From: Branchiostoma floridae
Taxonomy: Eukaryota > Chordata > Leptocardii > Amphioxiformes > Branchiostomatidae
Reading direction: 5' to 3'
DNA length: 64,000 nt
NCBI RefSeq assembly: GCF_000003815.2
Contig: NC_049986.1
Location: 2,266,396-2,330,395, forward strand
Below, piece after piece: positions 1-10,440 of this stretch (positions are counted from its first letter, which is position 1; every line of letters begins with the position of its first letter). Both the position numbers and the translations under genes were made by a program. The notes below the pieces were generated by a model. That model searched no databases. It worked only from the letters and a program-made list of their open reading frames with translations, and was not told where the DNA came from.

Positions 1-357
1 TCACGGTTCAATGAGGGTTGATGTGCCCTGATGTAGATAGCCTCCTTGACGCCCCTCACGAACCAGTCCTGTTCGGAGTCCAAGATGCGAACTTGGTCCA
101 GAGATACGGAGTGGCCCGGAGATTCGACGTGTATATGCTGAGACACTTCTGAAGATGTTGAACTGCGACGTTTATGTTCCATGAAACGGGTTCTTAATGA
201 TCGTGCCGTTTCCCCGATGTAGGACTCGGTGCACGGACCTCTGAGGTTCTGTCCCGCACAACGAATATGGTAAACCACGCCGCACTTGTGTTCTTTGGGC
301 GTCTTATCCTTAGGCGCCACCAAAAGCTGCCTAAGTGTCCTAGTCGGCCTAAAGCAG
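1..357 (-). mobile_element. Penelope-like element fragment, GIY-YIG endonuclease domain
   Basis: An open frame reads from about 357 down to the window edge. It begins with a linker containing RTLRQLLVAPKDK, the kind of sequence that joins reverse transcriptase to nuclease in Penelope-like retroelements. A GIY-YIG domain follows: CGVVYHIRC, then ESYIGETARSLRTR, then the acidic motif VKEAIYIR and the closing QPSLNR. In this family the Tyr, Arg and Glu of these motifs form the nickase active site that primes insertion. No reverse transcriptase is visible, so this is a 3' fragment, possibly continuing past the left edge. Its terminal 57 bases reappear inverted at 358-414. Confidence 0.85.
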
Positions 358-540
358 AGGGGCGTCAAGGAGGCTATCTACATCAGGGCACATCAACCCT
401 CATTGAACCGTGACGGTGGCAGGTTTCGCCTTCCCGCCATTTATGATTCGCTGCTACCTGACGTCATCCGACGACTTCCGGATTAGCAGCGAATCATTCA
501 TCTGATGAAGGTCGGAGTGTTCGGCCGAAAATTTATGGTG
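358..540 (+). mobile_element. Inverted second copy of the Penelope-like element tail
   Basis: From 358 the plus strand repeats, exactly inverted, the first 57 bases of the window. It continues in frame through the end of the GIY-YIG domain (VKEAIYIR, QPSLNR) to the C-terminal tail LPAIYDSLLPDVIRRLPD and a stop at 484-486. About 15 bases after the stop is a hammerhead-like core: CTGATGA, a GGTCG/CGGCC stem, then GAAA (about 503-527). Penelope-like elements are known to arrange partial copies in tandem or inverted form and to carry hammerhead motifs in their terminal repeats. The copy is truncated and presumably inactive. Confidence 0.75.
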
Positions 541-1326
541 AGTTTCTTCCCTTGTGTTGGAACAAAGTTTAAACTTTTCACTATGGAATTTACCAACACA
601 GATGAGCTTTCATTCGGATAAAACTGGGACCACACTACAACTATAGTATAACGCTGACAACTCTAGTGGTATCACTGTTGACATTGTCGCCACGCGTCAG
701 CCCAATATCGGAACTTCAGGAAAAGAACGCTAGGTGGCGCTTATACACGAAAACACCCATCAGTTACATGTCGGCAAATGTGAAGGGAGGAATGTGCTCG
801 AAATGTGGACAATATGATCAGAATATCTGACAAGTGGAGTGTGATTTTGTATCAATAGAGAGGGAAGTGTTGTCTTATGAAGTACTAGTTCACACTGTGT
901 ATTATAACAGAAACATGTTTAATACATGTACTAATATCTTTTCTATTAGAACAGTAAGTTCGGCGTATAGTTTTCACATGGCGACAGCAACTCTATAATT
1001 TCAATCATTGACTTTGTCTCCAATGTTTACTGTTTAAAGTCACATTCATCATTTTATTCATATTTCTAATGTTTTAGCCAAAGTAACTTCACATTACCTA
1101 CTTTTACAGTTACTAGTACAATGTACTTGATATGATTATAATGTATTCTACTTAATGTAATAGTAAACGTATATGATAATTATACTACTCAATTTAGCAT
1201 TTGGATTTAAAAAGCTTTCATCTGATAAAACTAGTATAAAGCTAAGAAAACCAAGTGAAAGACTACTAAAGGAAGGGAAAAGTATATGCATGTTTGTGAT
1301 TGGAGTACTATATTCCAGATCTTCGG
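541..1326. other. Intergenic, no gene seen
   Basis: AT-rich sequence without a convincing coding frame, RNA gene or strong repeat. Confidence 0.5.
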
Positions 1327-1571
1327 GAGGTATCTCACTGCACTTGGGGCACCGGTGCGGCACTGCGGGGTTAGAAAGATTACTCAACGAATTTCAGAGA
1401 TAAAGACCGAATTTTCTTGTGTTTTGTGTATTTTTCTGTCTTCTAGGTCATACTATTACGTATTACGCAATATTTAAATTATAAGAAAATCGGCGAAAAT
1501 AACACAACAGCGCCGCAGTGAACGAACCCAGCAGTGCCGCACCGGTGCCCCAAGCGCAGTGAGACACCACC
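1327..1571. repeat. MITE family A, copy 1 (about 245 bp)
   Basis: Inverted termini of about 45 bp begin GGTATCTCACTGCACTTGGG at the left and end as the complement (CAGTGAGACACCACC) at the right. The centre is AT-rich and non-coding. Related copies lie at 20017-20224 and 25027-25267. No transposase is present, so it is non-autonomous. The target duplication is unclear. Confidence 0.8.
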
Positions 1572-1582
1572 TTTAGATAGTG

Positions 1583-2671
1583 TTACATCCTATGTTTCCT
1601 ATGATATCTCTTGCCAACGTTAACTACAATGTGAGTGAACAACCTTTGGCGGGACATTGAGGTTATCTTAGCCCTGACTTTCCCAACGTTGTTAAGACCG
1701 TCCTTATCGGCCCTTAAGTCAGACGTCTTAAGAAGATTAAACCTCTGTTTGTTCTCATCACCCAACTCATGTTGAAACATCGTGTATCTTCCGATGTCTT
1801 CGTCTGGGCGCGAGATTTCTAGCTTATGTTTGTGCATCCTTTTGTACATGTCGTCATCCTCCCCTCCCCATCCACAGAACAAGTTGGAATACCCGTTTAG
1901 AAGTCTGTACTGTGCCGGCGTCATAGCCACCACCCCGCCAAATATGTTCTTGTATGGCAGCTTGTAGTTAAACTTGTCTACAGCCACAGACAGATGCCTT
2001 GGAGTGTCACCACAAGTGTATATATTTCTGTCGTCTTCAGGTATAAGGTCTACGTCGTGGAAAATGATACAGTCGTAGTCGCCATCTTTTAAGACAGATA
2101 TGAAGCCGATGTTGTAGAGGATGCCTTTACAGAACTTCAGCTCCTGGCCGCGCTGGCCGATGACGTAGATAGCGTAATCTCTGCCTTGCCGCTGCAGAAA
2201 TGGGTGCATGTAGAGGAGGAACATCTTCAGATGAGCCCGCCTGCCTCTGTACGGGACCACGATGGCGATCTTCTCCCACACATTTGTATCAGGAGCCCAC
2301 TTCCCTCCCACCTTCACGTTATCAAGCATATCCATCCAGGGGTCACCGAGAACTGCAGACTCTTCTCCAACCTCTTGGTCATCAGTTTCGTTACTTAAAG
2401 ACAAGTTAGTGTCCACGATATCGTCTTCTACATTCATCAAGGGCTGGTCATCTTCTGATGAGTCACGAAACGCCGCCATGATTGCTTCTGTCCGCGAATT
2501 TTTCACGTCGTTGCTTTGATCATCCGGAAATTCGTTGGGTTCTCCTTCGTCCTTCAGTAGATGTTTCCCGCTTGTCTGGTGAAGGAGTCGTAGAAGCAAG
2601 ACGACGGACAGTACGATCAGCAAGACGGCGTTCCACTTGCGCCTTGAGAAACAGCGCGTTAGCCGGACCAT
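1583..2671 (-). CDS. B4GALT-like: Beta-1,4-galactosyltransferase family enzyme, paralogue 1
   Basis: Predicted Golgi type II glycosyltransferase of family GT7, adding Gal or GalNAc in beta-1,4 linkage to terminal GlcNAc/Glc. The chosen start gives 362 residues: a short basic tail, one membrane anchor (about 15-32), a stem with two N-glycosylation sites (N89, N94), and the catalytic domain. Visible motifs: VPYRGR (139-144), FCKG (Cys181), metal-binding DVD (206-208) inside FHDVDLIPE, the conserved Cys201/Cys220 pair, Ile243 at the bovine Tyr289 position, CGWGGEDDD (266-274), and Met298/His301 of the metal site. An upstream in-frame ATG at 2719 would add 16 residues. I prefer 2671 because its context (A at -3, G at +4) is strong and the protein then begins MVRL like paralogue 2. 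Single exon, intact. Confidence 0.93.
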   Translation of the reverse strand: MVRLTRCFSRRKWNAVLLIVLSVVLLLRLLHQTSGKHLLKDEGEPNEFPDDQSNDVKNSRTEAIMAAFRDSSEDDQPLMNVEDDIVDTNLSLSNETDDQEVGEESAVLGDPWMDMLDNVKVGGKWAPDTNVWEKIAIVVPYRGRRAHLKMFLLYMHPFLQRQGRDYAIYVIGQRGQELKFCKGILYNIGFISVLKDGDYDCIIFHDVDLIPEDDRNIYTCGDTPRHLSVAVDKFNYKLPYKNIFGGVVAMTPAQYRLLNGYSNLFCGWGGEDDDMYKRMHKHKLEISRPDEDIGRYTMFQHELGDENKQRFNLLKTSDLRADKDGLNNVGKVRAKITSMSRQRLFTHIVVNVGKRYHRKHRM

Positions 2672-2891
2672 CTTGACTTCGCCTTGGACACCCTTCTCTG
2701 CAATACCTGCCGTTGACATCTACTGTACAATGATGCTCGTTTCTCTCGACCCAACTGCAGCGTTCGATACGTTCACAGCCAGTGGAACTCTGCTAAGGGA
2801 CAAAATGTGAAATACAAGTTTACTACTGTTCAGTGTTAGCAAGTACGTGTATCTCAATAGATCAAGTCAGCCTGAACGTTTTGTGATGATA

Positions 2892-3115
2892 AGGGCGTAG
2901 TCACGTAGGTCGTACGATCGTCGCATGATCGCTACCTTTGAGCATTTTGGAGGACAAAATGTACGTCTCCTGCAAAGTTGAACTATTTTGGTACACAAAA
3001 TGTGTGCTGTTTAAATTTTGGATTCTTGTTGGTTGTTGGTTATGTCACGGCCTGCTTGAAAATGCTATGGCATAGAAATCGTGCGACGATCGCACAACCT
3101 ATGTGACCGCGCCCT
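2892..3115. repeat. MITE with GGGCG(T/C) termini, 224 bp
   Basis: The left end AGGGCGTAGTCACGTAGGTC is matched by an inverted right end reading CCTATGTGACCGCGCCCT. Both carry the subterminal palindrome CGATCGTCGCA near the tip. The interior is AT-rich and non-coding. It lies just upstream of paralogue 1 (its 5' side), within about 220 bp of the start codon, so it may sit close to the promoter. Superfamily not assigned. Confidence 0.75.
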
Positions 3116-4204
3116 AAATTATATTGCTTGAGAAAAATAGACTGTTTTCCAACTCGAGAAATTTCACTCGCCGAGACGGGGAGTGGTACCGACTTCTGAC
3201 GAACTTTGACCTACTACTGACGTTACAAGAGTATATAAATGACGTATCTTTATGTTATTTTTATTTGCAGAACTTGGGTCAGATATAGCTGAAGAAGATA
3301 TAGAGATTCGGTCGAAAATTCTGGGTTGAAGATCATGAAATGAAATCTCATATATGTTGGAGAACAGCTTATTTTTCTCATCAAGGTCGTTCAAGTGTTT
3401 GCGGTTTGGTTTTATGCACTCAAGAAACTTTACATCCCTCAACTTTCAAACACTTTCTCCATATATAGACGGGTAGATCTAGAGCTAACGGCACCAAAAT
3501 ACATGATAAAATCTCTTCTGTAAGTTTGTAAAAGATATCGTTTGTTGGGATACCGTTGTGGACTTAGATACTATACGCGTGCCTAACACATACATGTATA
3601 GCTTATACAAAACCGTATATTTGTTGTTTACCAAGGCAAACCATATCCTGGTTACGTTACAACAACGCCGTTCATGTGATGATGTTCACAAAATGTGGCC
3701 AGGTCGGTAACATCGATCTATCCACCCATATAATATGCGGCTATTAAACATCTCCAGTTTATGACTATGGTGAAATAATATTATATAGATTAGGTAAGTG
3801 TCTCGCAACCTTGTTTGAAAGGTTTTACCTCAATGTCAAGGGACCGGTGTAACCTCAATATTTTTGTTTGATCTTGTCGAAACGTTATCAAGCCATTTCG
3901 TCGCCCAACCAAAATGTGTACAAGAGCATGAGTAGTTTGGTTTTTGGTTCATTTTGGTAATGAGTTAACGTGCAACTACATGTATATGCCAGATATGTTG
4001 TTATTACATTTACAACGTCTAAATGGCCATTTGCAGATTGAATATTCAAGCACTGTCAGACTTTTTTCAGTTTTACCAGAACAATCTATGAATTGTCTAA
4101 ATAACCTTGGATCGATTCTCTTCCAGTGCACTGTTGCACTTTTGCGATTTCATGATGAAGTTTTGACTTGACTTTTAAAGTTCTTGGGACCCATGCCAAC
4201 CTAT
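3116..4204. other. Intergenic between galactosyltransferase paralogues 1 and 2
   Basis: No coding frame longer than about 90 codons, and none resembles a known family. No recognisable repeat. Confidence 0.5.
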
Positions 4205-4402
4205 ACACAACTGTGGCGTAACTGGTAGAGCGTTTTGCTTGGAATCTAGAGGTCCTGAGTTCGATTCCCGCCGTGCCCCCAATGTTGTGCCCATGGGGAA
4301 GGCACTTTACACGACCTTCCTCACTTCACCCAGTTGTAAAAAATGGGTACCTGACTTCGGTGGGGCAGGTAAAAGGAAAGGCTACCTTTACCTTCTGTCT
4401 GT
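4205..4402 (+). repeat. tRNA-derived SINE
   Basis: The head at about 4211-4281 carries an A-box-like TGGCGTAACTGG and a B-box-like GAGTTCGATTCCC at tRNA spacing, so it would be an RNA polymerase III promoter. A non-tRNA body follows with GGGGAAGGCACTTTACACGA and CTTCCTCACTTCACCCAG, a body seen in lancelet SINEs as far as I recall. The tRNA head lacks a clean acceptor stem and CCA, so it is not called a tRNA gene. Confidence 0.7.
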
Positions 4403-5198
4403 ACTGTAGTGTGTATGTGGCACTGTTAGTATAAGTTACTAACTTTAGCGCAGTGCCTTTGTCCTGGTACCATCTGGATATTAGTTCGCTCTATGTTCGC
4501 TTCTGCTATCCTGAGAACAGCAGAGAAGCGATATATAGTGTACAGAGCTAGAAGCGACTGTATACAGTATATAATGAACGCCAGAGCAAACTACTTTCCG
4601 GATGGTATCCAGGCTAACATTGTCATTGTTTGTCCAAAAGCATACAGAAAAAAACAAGGGTGCGAATCTAACTTACCAGGATACAAGTGTCGATCCCAAG
4701 GTGAGACTATGTGGCACAGGGCTGTGTTCTGGCTGCTTTGCACGGTGACCTGTTACTGAATGAACGCGTTAAAACTAACTCGGCGCGGCATATCCTGTTT
4801 TGGGTATGTCTATAATGTTTACGGAACGTGTGAGGAAGGTCTATAAACAATAACAGATATCGCCTATATTACAATTTTTAGACTAGAGGAAAGAAATTTG
4901 AGAAATTTACAACTGAGCCCTGGAAAATTTGCAAAAATGCCTGTAAAAGTGCAGCATTTAATAATCAGTGTGCTTTGTGCTTTAAACAACCTTATTAACG
5001 TCATGCAATAATCAAGTGTTATATATTACCTATTGAATGATAAATAAAAAACTGAATCCAAACTTACGTGTCCTTTTACAAATTATAAAATGTTAAATTT
5101 GAACAACGGGGTCTTAAGCATTCTCATTAATTTAATCAAGACGTGTGTGTACTACGAGTAAGTACATGTATGTTGGATAAATATGTATAATATTTTCC
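4403..5198. other. Intergenic, no gene seen
   Basis: Non-coding AT-rich sequence. An 88-codon open frame at 4493-4759 has no recognisable domain and is probably chance. Confidence 0.45.
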
Positions 5199-5500
5199 TG
5201 TTCATTAAAATATCAATGCCAACTTCAACAGCTCAAGATCACTATTATGCACCATCTCTTTTCCTTGACTAATATGCGAGTATATAACCATCTCATAAAT
5301 TTCATTAAGTGTACTATGTCGGATTGAGTGCATGTAGATATATATGCTGGTCCTATTCATTTAATTTTATCATTAAACATGTATATGTATCATTAAGATA
5401 TCAATGTCAATTCCAACAACTCAAAATCACTATCTTGCATCATCCCTTTTCCCCATGTTAACTAATATGTGAGTATATAACCACTCTCGAGTAACCGAAG
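5199..5500. repeat. Imperfect direct repeat spanning the 3' end of paralogue 2
   Basis: About 100 bp at 5200-5310 matches about 5388-5500 at an offset near 190 bp. Shared strings include ATATCAATG, CTCAA(G/A)ATCACTAT and GAGTATATAACCA. The second copy contains the stop codon and last codons of the 5430-6989 gene. The first is a decayed duplicate of that tail lying just downstream. Confidence 0.7.
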
Positions 5501-6989
5501 TAATCTTAAAATGTTCCCTTTGCCGTTTAAGACTGTTCAGGCCGTCTTTACGTGCCCTTAAGTCCCACACGTCAAGAAGATTACGTGCGTTGGGGTTTTC
5601 CGGTGTCCTGTTGTGTCTCATCATCTTATACCTGCCGACGTCTTCGTCCGGTCGGAAAAGCGTCATCTTTTGTCTGTACAACCGCAGAAACAAGTCGTCA
5701 TCTTCCCCTCCCCATCCACAGAACAAGTTCGAATATCCGTTCATCTTTTCGAACTGCCATGGTGTAAAAGCCACTACTCCACCCAAGAAACGCGCGTAAG
5801 GTAGCGAGTAGTTATAGACATCAATAGCAACCGACAAATGGCTAGGAGAACCTTTACACGAATAGAGGTTTTCGTCGCTTTCGGGAATGAGATCAACATC
5901 GTGAAAAATGAAACAGTCGAAACCATTATCTTGTTTGGCCAACATGAAGCCGATGTTGTAGAGCAACCCCTTGCAGAACAATGGTTCGTCCCCATGCTGT
6001 TCTATGACGTAGACACTGTAATCTAGATTTTGCCGTTGAAGAAAGGGGTGCATTATGAGAAGAAACATCTTTAAATGCTTTTCTCTTTCTCTGTACGGTA
6101 CCAATATGGCCACCTTCTCCGGTGGGTGCTTTCGACTCTTAGCTGGACGCCATTTTCCTCCCTCTACACCCTTTAGCTTAGCCTTCCACGAATCCTCGAA
6201 TATGAAAGACGTTTCGTCAGTGGACTGCTTTTTTTCGGTATTATTAGTGGATGTCAAGTTTGCAACAGAAGAGTATTTAGTAACTTCGGTCAAGTTTGTG
6301 AAGGTTTTTGAAGCGTTGTTCCCCCATTTAACGGAAGACGAATCTAAAGAAAAGTTTTGAGCCACAAAAGTTTTCTTGGATTGTTTGATGGACAAGCTAG
6401 AAGACGCAACCTTCAGTAGACTTTGGTTTCTCGAAGCCACATTTACTGACAAGTTTTTCGTAATTTGTAGAGGTGTGTGCAAGGTGTTGTTACGCTTTAT
6501 ATTTTTGGATACTTCCTTTGGTGTTGTCATAGCATACGCTTTTGAATTGTTCTTCTTCCAGGTAAAGTAAGACAAGTCTGACGTTAAGTTTTTAACTCCA
6601 AACGTCTTCTTGGATGATTTCACGGATACGCTAGAAGACGCGATCTTCAAAAGACTTTGGTTTCTCGACGCAATACTTACTGACGAGTTTTCCATCATTT
6701 GTAGAGGTGTGTGCAAGGTGTTGTTGCGCTCTGTATTATGGGGTAAATCCTTTGCCGTAGTCATATATATGGCAATTTTCTCTCTCAGATTTCCCCCCAT
6801 TATTTCATCGTATACATAATCGTCCACAATAGGTGGATCAATCTGTAGTCCTTCCTCTATTAGTTCCCTAAACTTCTTTGTCCTCTTTTTGGTTTCTCGA
6901 TGAAATAGGCGTCGAAGAAACAGGAAGGACAAGACAGATAACACCAGGATCCTCCACTTGCGTCTCCGGAATTGTGAGAGCCGAACCAT
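5430..6989 (-). CDS. B4GALT-like: Beta-1,4-galactosyltransferase family enzyme, paralogue 2 with long duplicated stem
   Basis: Predicted Golgi GT7 transferase of 519 residues, longer than the usual 350-400. Order: basic tail MVRLSQFRRRKW, membrane anchor (about 14-29), an unusually long Ser/Thr/Asn-rich stem (about 40-265), catalytic domain from VPYRERE (about 297). The stem holds a 78-residue tandem duplication (RNNTLHTPLQ at 88 and again at 166) and 13 N-glycosylation sequons between 89 and 251. Catalytic features: FCKG (Cys339), FHDVDLIPE with DVD at 364-366, Cys359/Cys378, Phe401 at the bovine Tyr289 position, CGWGGEDDD (424-432), Met456/His459. The start has A at -3 and G at +4. Intact, intronless, same orientation as its neighbours, so a tandem duplicate. 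Confidence 0.93.
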   Translation of the reverse strand: MVRLSQFRRRKWRILVLSVLSFLFLRRLFHRETKKRTKKFRELIEEGLQIDPPIVDDYVYDEIMGGNLREKIAIYMTTAKDLPHNTERNNTLHTPLQMMENSSVSIASRNQSLLKIASSSVSVKSSKKTFGVKNLTSDLSYFTWKKNNSKAYAMTTPKEVSKNIKRNNTLHTPLQITKNLSVNVASRNQSLLKVASSSLSIKQSKKTFVAQNFSLDSSSVKWGNNASKTFTNLTEVTKYSSVANLTSTNNTEKKQSTDETSFIFEDSWKAKLKGVEGGKWRPAKSRKHPPEKVAILVPYREREKHLKMFLLIMHPFLQRQNLDYSVYVIEQHGDEPLFCKGLLYNIGFMLAKQDNGFDCFIFHDVDLIPESDENLYSCKGSPSHLSVAIDVYNYSLPYARFLGGVVAFTPWQFEKMNGYSNLFCGWGGEDDDLFLRLYRQKMTLFRPDEDVGRYKMMRHNRTPENPNARNLLDVWDLRARKDGLNSLKRQREHFKITSVTREWLYTHILVNMGKRDDAR

Positions 6990-7239
6990 TTTTATTACCT
7001 TGATGACAACCGTTACGTCTTATCAAATCGACCAGGACACTTGAACGCGTGTAGAGTGTAGACATCCAACTTTTCTTGTTCAAATATTCACTCAGGCCCA
7101 GTCGGTGACAATCTTCTGGCGAGAGGAAAATAGCATAATAGATATATGAATATGAAATATCATCCTTTATGGTAATGGTAATAGAGTGTTTATAGTAATA
7201 TATGCTCTCGAGATTGTTTGTGCAATTTCTAACATTGAA

Positions 7240-7312
7240 TAACAGTGAGAAAGAGAGAGAGAGAGAAAGAGAGAGAAATAAAAGAGACGATGAGAAAGGA
7301 AGAAAGAGAGAT
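7240..7312. repeat. GA-rich simple repeat
   Basis: Purine-rich (GA)n / GAGAAA tract about 250 bp upstream of the paralogue 2 start codon, with no other feature. Confidence 0.7.
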
Positions 7313-7414
7313 TGACAGACAGAGGAGAGTGCTTTGGTTCATTCGTTTTATTTATCACTCGTCGTATTCAGTTTGATAGTGCAATATTTCATTTACTGGC
7401 AGGGTTACATATTC

Positions 7415-7714
7415 AGGCCATACCAATTTTATTTGTTGCTTCTCGTCTGTCCATTTTTTTTAACGTCCCGAGAAAAATAATACAGATTTTGCTATCACAA
7501 AACTGTAAATATTACCATTCAGAGACACATGCACATAATTTCAGTGTAAAAAACAATTTTATTCACAACATTAGTAACAAATCAAAGGAAGGGATTCATT
7601 GCATAAAACATACCATTAAACTCCTCAGGCCTTTTGAAAAAAAGAATTTTTTTTTCACCAGTCGGTCCAATTTTTTTTTAAATCAGAGAAGCAACAAATA
7701 AATTCAGTGTGGCC
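7415..7714. repeat. MITE family D, diverged copy
   Basis: The left end AGGCCATACCAATTTTATTT and the right end AAATTCAGTGTGGCCTGA form inverted termini of the family whose better copies lie at 35874-36263, 45006-45382 and 45925-46368. The interior is AT-rich with no coding. Confidence 0.7.
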
Positions 7715-9486
7715 TGAGAAACAACCTCTATCACCTGACGGGTTTTCATGATTGGTTAAATTCATATGAAGTCACTAATACTGTCAATGTCTTTTAAGTC
7801 CCGAGAGATGTCAGAAATGTCCGGTACACCTGGCGAATCTAAGCGTCAAAACATTTTAAACACCCTTCCAGATAATCATTTCAAGAAGGTCAATGTCAAT
7901 GAGCGCTGTTAATTCGTCAAGGACATTCATACCAGGGCTCGAAATCATTTTCGTCAATGACGTACTTATTACCACTGTGTGGATCTGTCAGTCATCAATA
8001 TCATAAAATTGTGTCTACGATTTGCTTTAAAGAACTGTTTTGCCAAAACATGGTATTTTCTAGGATACTGATAGAAATGAGAATTATAGATATCCATACG
8101 TTGATGGTGACTTTGCTATGTTAGTACTTTGCTAACTTATGACCTATAGCATATGAACCCTATTCATTTCTAGCTTACAAAATTGGCTGAAAGTTTGTAA
8201 TGCTATGTTTTCCCCCTACAATTTGCATATAACTGGTGGGTATTTCGAGCCCTGTACGATACATAAACACACACATGGTCTCTGCCACGTCGAGCTGGTT
8301 TTCCCTATACAATGTATACTACCTGCCATTGTGACCTTCCTCTCACACATACACCAACATCGCTATAATAACACCTCACGAAATCCCAACTACAGGGTTC
8401 ACACCTCTCGGAATACACCTATACTTATACCATACTAACCGTCTACCTTCGTGTCTGCAACCTTCACCTCTAGTTTAACAAACTCCTTTTCTGAGAAAGG
8501 ATTTGGAAACGGATTATCAGTTAACCAAGTACAAAGAGAAGCCAAAATGTGTAACGCACCAGAATAGCAGGTGTAGAGATCCCCTCAGACAGAGATGTTG
8601 TTTACGTGGCTGGAGTTTTCAGCTGTACAGGACTACGTGTTTCTTACACACTGGCGAGGTAAGCCACGTCCTGTTATGGTATATATCATTTCGTGTTTGG
8701 GAAACATACCCAAGCGATATGGAGACGATAACACGTGGAGGACACTGCTGTTTATCATACAGTAAATCATTGAATGAATGTATACGTAGGTATTTTGTCT
8801 GTCTTTGCCTCGCTTTGTGAAGCGTAGATATTATTTTAGGGGCTGTCTTATAACTGTTCTTAATGTGTTTATGGACAAGGGTTAGCGTTTGACAAAGTTA
8901 TTGCATTTGGATTGTGTAGCGTATGGGTGCTCAAAAAAGTCGGACGCACTTAAAAGATGTAGACTTGTTTATTCATTCGCTTCACAAATACAGAGATGGC
9001 ACGAAATAAATTAAAGCAATCTTGCAGTTGAGGAGACTGACATGGGCAGCTTTACAATCACAGCCGGAGCTTTTTATGCGAACACGAATTAATGGATCTC
9101 TTTCTGTTGATCCACCGTAAACATGTGGCCACGTCAGTAAGTTTTCATAACGTTAAAAATGTATGATTTACGCACATAGTTGACAGGGTTGTTTTTATAA
9201 TCGAAAAAAAAGCAGAACCACTTTTGATAACGCTTGTTAAACGCTGAAAGACGAATCCTTTCGATACTAATGAAAAGAGGATTGGATCTAGAACAGATGT
9301 TACTTAACTTATTTATCATCCAATTACGTGTTATTTTGTAAATGTAGCGAATAAAGACATCTGTCAGGTCTTCATCTGTAAAACTTGGTATACTTTTATA
9401 ACGTGAGATATTACTAAGAAAGTTCATTAAAAAACCTACGTCATATTATAATGTTTTAACCCGTTTTATTGTTTTAAGACCAGTAG
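7715..9486. other. Intergenic; one possible GGGCTCGAAAT-ended element
   Basis: CAGGGCTCGAAAT at 7933 and TATTTCGAGCCCTG ending at 8254 resemble the ends of the CAGGG family (28097, 46519, 48064), but the interior is unrelated and the flanks show no matching duplication. The rest, including a 97-codon minus-strand frame at 9134-9427, has no feature I recognise. Confidence 0.4.
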
Positions 9487-9505
9487 TGTGTTTTTTTTCT
9501 GGTGT

Positions 9506-9516
9506 TTGTATGAGTG

Positions 9517-9549
<33 letters not shown>

Positions 9550-9587
9550 ATGTATTTATGTATGTGTGTGTGCGTGCGTGCGTGTGT
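9506..9587. repeat. (GT)n microsatellite
   Basis: About 80 bp of interrupted GT dinucleotide repeat with GTAT and GTGC interruptions. The Cys/Val-rich frame across it is an artefact. Confidence 0.9.
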
Positions 9588-9589
9588 AC

Positions 9590-10227
9590 AAATCAAGCAA
9601 ACTATCCATATGCATCATTAATCTAGGTTCGGTTAGGCTTTGTATCATTGGATATCTACTATCCCACTACTATATAAGATTTACCTACCCTTTCCTTACG
9701 AGCGTTTGTGGCAATTTTGGAGTAAGCGCATTTTTATCACATTGCATATATATTCTAACAGTTGACTGAAAGAGGATCCCGTTAAGCCCGTATATATATA
9801 CGGGTTGCACATATTATGATGACTTTACAAATGTATGTGGGTCCAATATCTTTATAACTTTTGGGGCATTTCTCACTGAAATGTGGCACACCGCAGCAAA
9901 ACGCATCGGTTGGGGAGGTAAATCTGCAGCAGCAGTACATAATACTATTAATAGGTCATCTTTTACTGATCTGATTATTTTTTCCAGCCCAGTACAGCCC
10001 TTGTTACTGTATGGGTGGACATAATAAAGTTTATTTGCAAGTTCATGCCCGTAGGCTAATTGCAAGTACATGGAAGAAACAAAGATAGGGGATATGTATG
10101 AAACAATGAACAGTGATAAACATTATTGAACAATGAGACTACTCGAATAATAGTGTTGACTATATCTAGATAGACTAGGTTTGACTTCTCCTTTGGAAGC
10201 AGAAGAAGACAATGAGCCACACTTATT
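9590..10227. other. No gene seen
   Basis: An 85-codon minus-strand frame at 9814-10071 has no recognised domain. It could be part of the LINE remnant next to it. Confidence 0.35.
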
Positions 10228-10440
10228 CTACAATTTGTAAGTTTGTGACTTTAAGAGGCTTTCTGTTCGTTCATAAATGTGGGAAAGCTGGGGAATATAA
10301 TTGTGGATCTCTTTAAACAGCGTGACTCTTTCGGTGTTGTTAAATGAACACTTGGAAATAAAATGTGTTTCGTCCTCCACTGCTTTAGATGCACTGTATT
10401 TACAATCTCTTTCGCCCACTTGTACCACCCTCTTTCTATT
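10228..10440 (-). pseudogene. LINE reverse transcriptase C-terminal remnant
   Basis: The frame contains VGERDCKYSASKAVEDETHF then ISKCSFNNTERVTLFKEI. The VEDE(T/I)HF..C.F.....R..LF pattern is the C-terminal zinc-binding segment found after the reverse transcriptase domain in many animal non-LTR retrotransposons. Only this tail is present, with no intact upstream frame. Confidence 0.65.

Noticed and set aside
3164-3442. 92-codon minus-strand frame between paralogues 1 and 2
   Set aside because: Composition is typical of translated AT-rich DNA and no domain is visible.
4211-4281. tRNA gene
   Set aside because: A and B boxes are present but the acceptor and anticodon stems do not pair well and a SINE body follows directly, so it is annotated as a tRNA-derived SINE.
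7933-8254. Fourth copy of the CAGGG hAT-like MITE
   Set aside because: The tips match, but the interior is unrelated and the flanking 5-mers (CATAC and TACGA) differ.
9488-9769. 93-codon Cys/Val-rich open frame
   Set aside because: Its first third is a (GT)n microsatellite read as Cys-Val. The rest has no domain.
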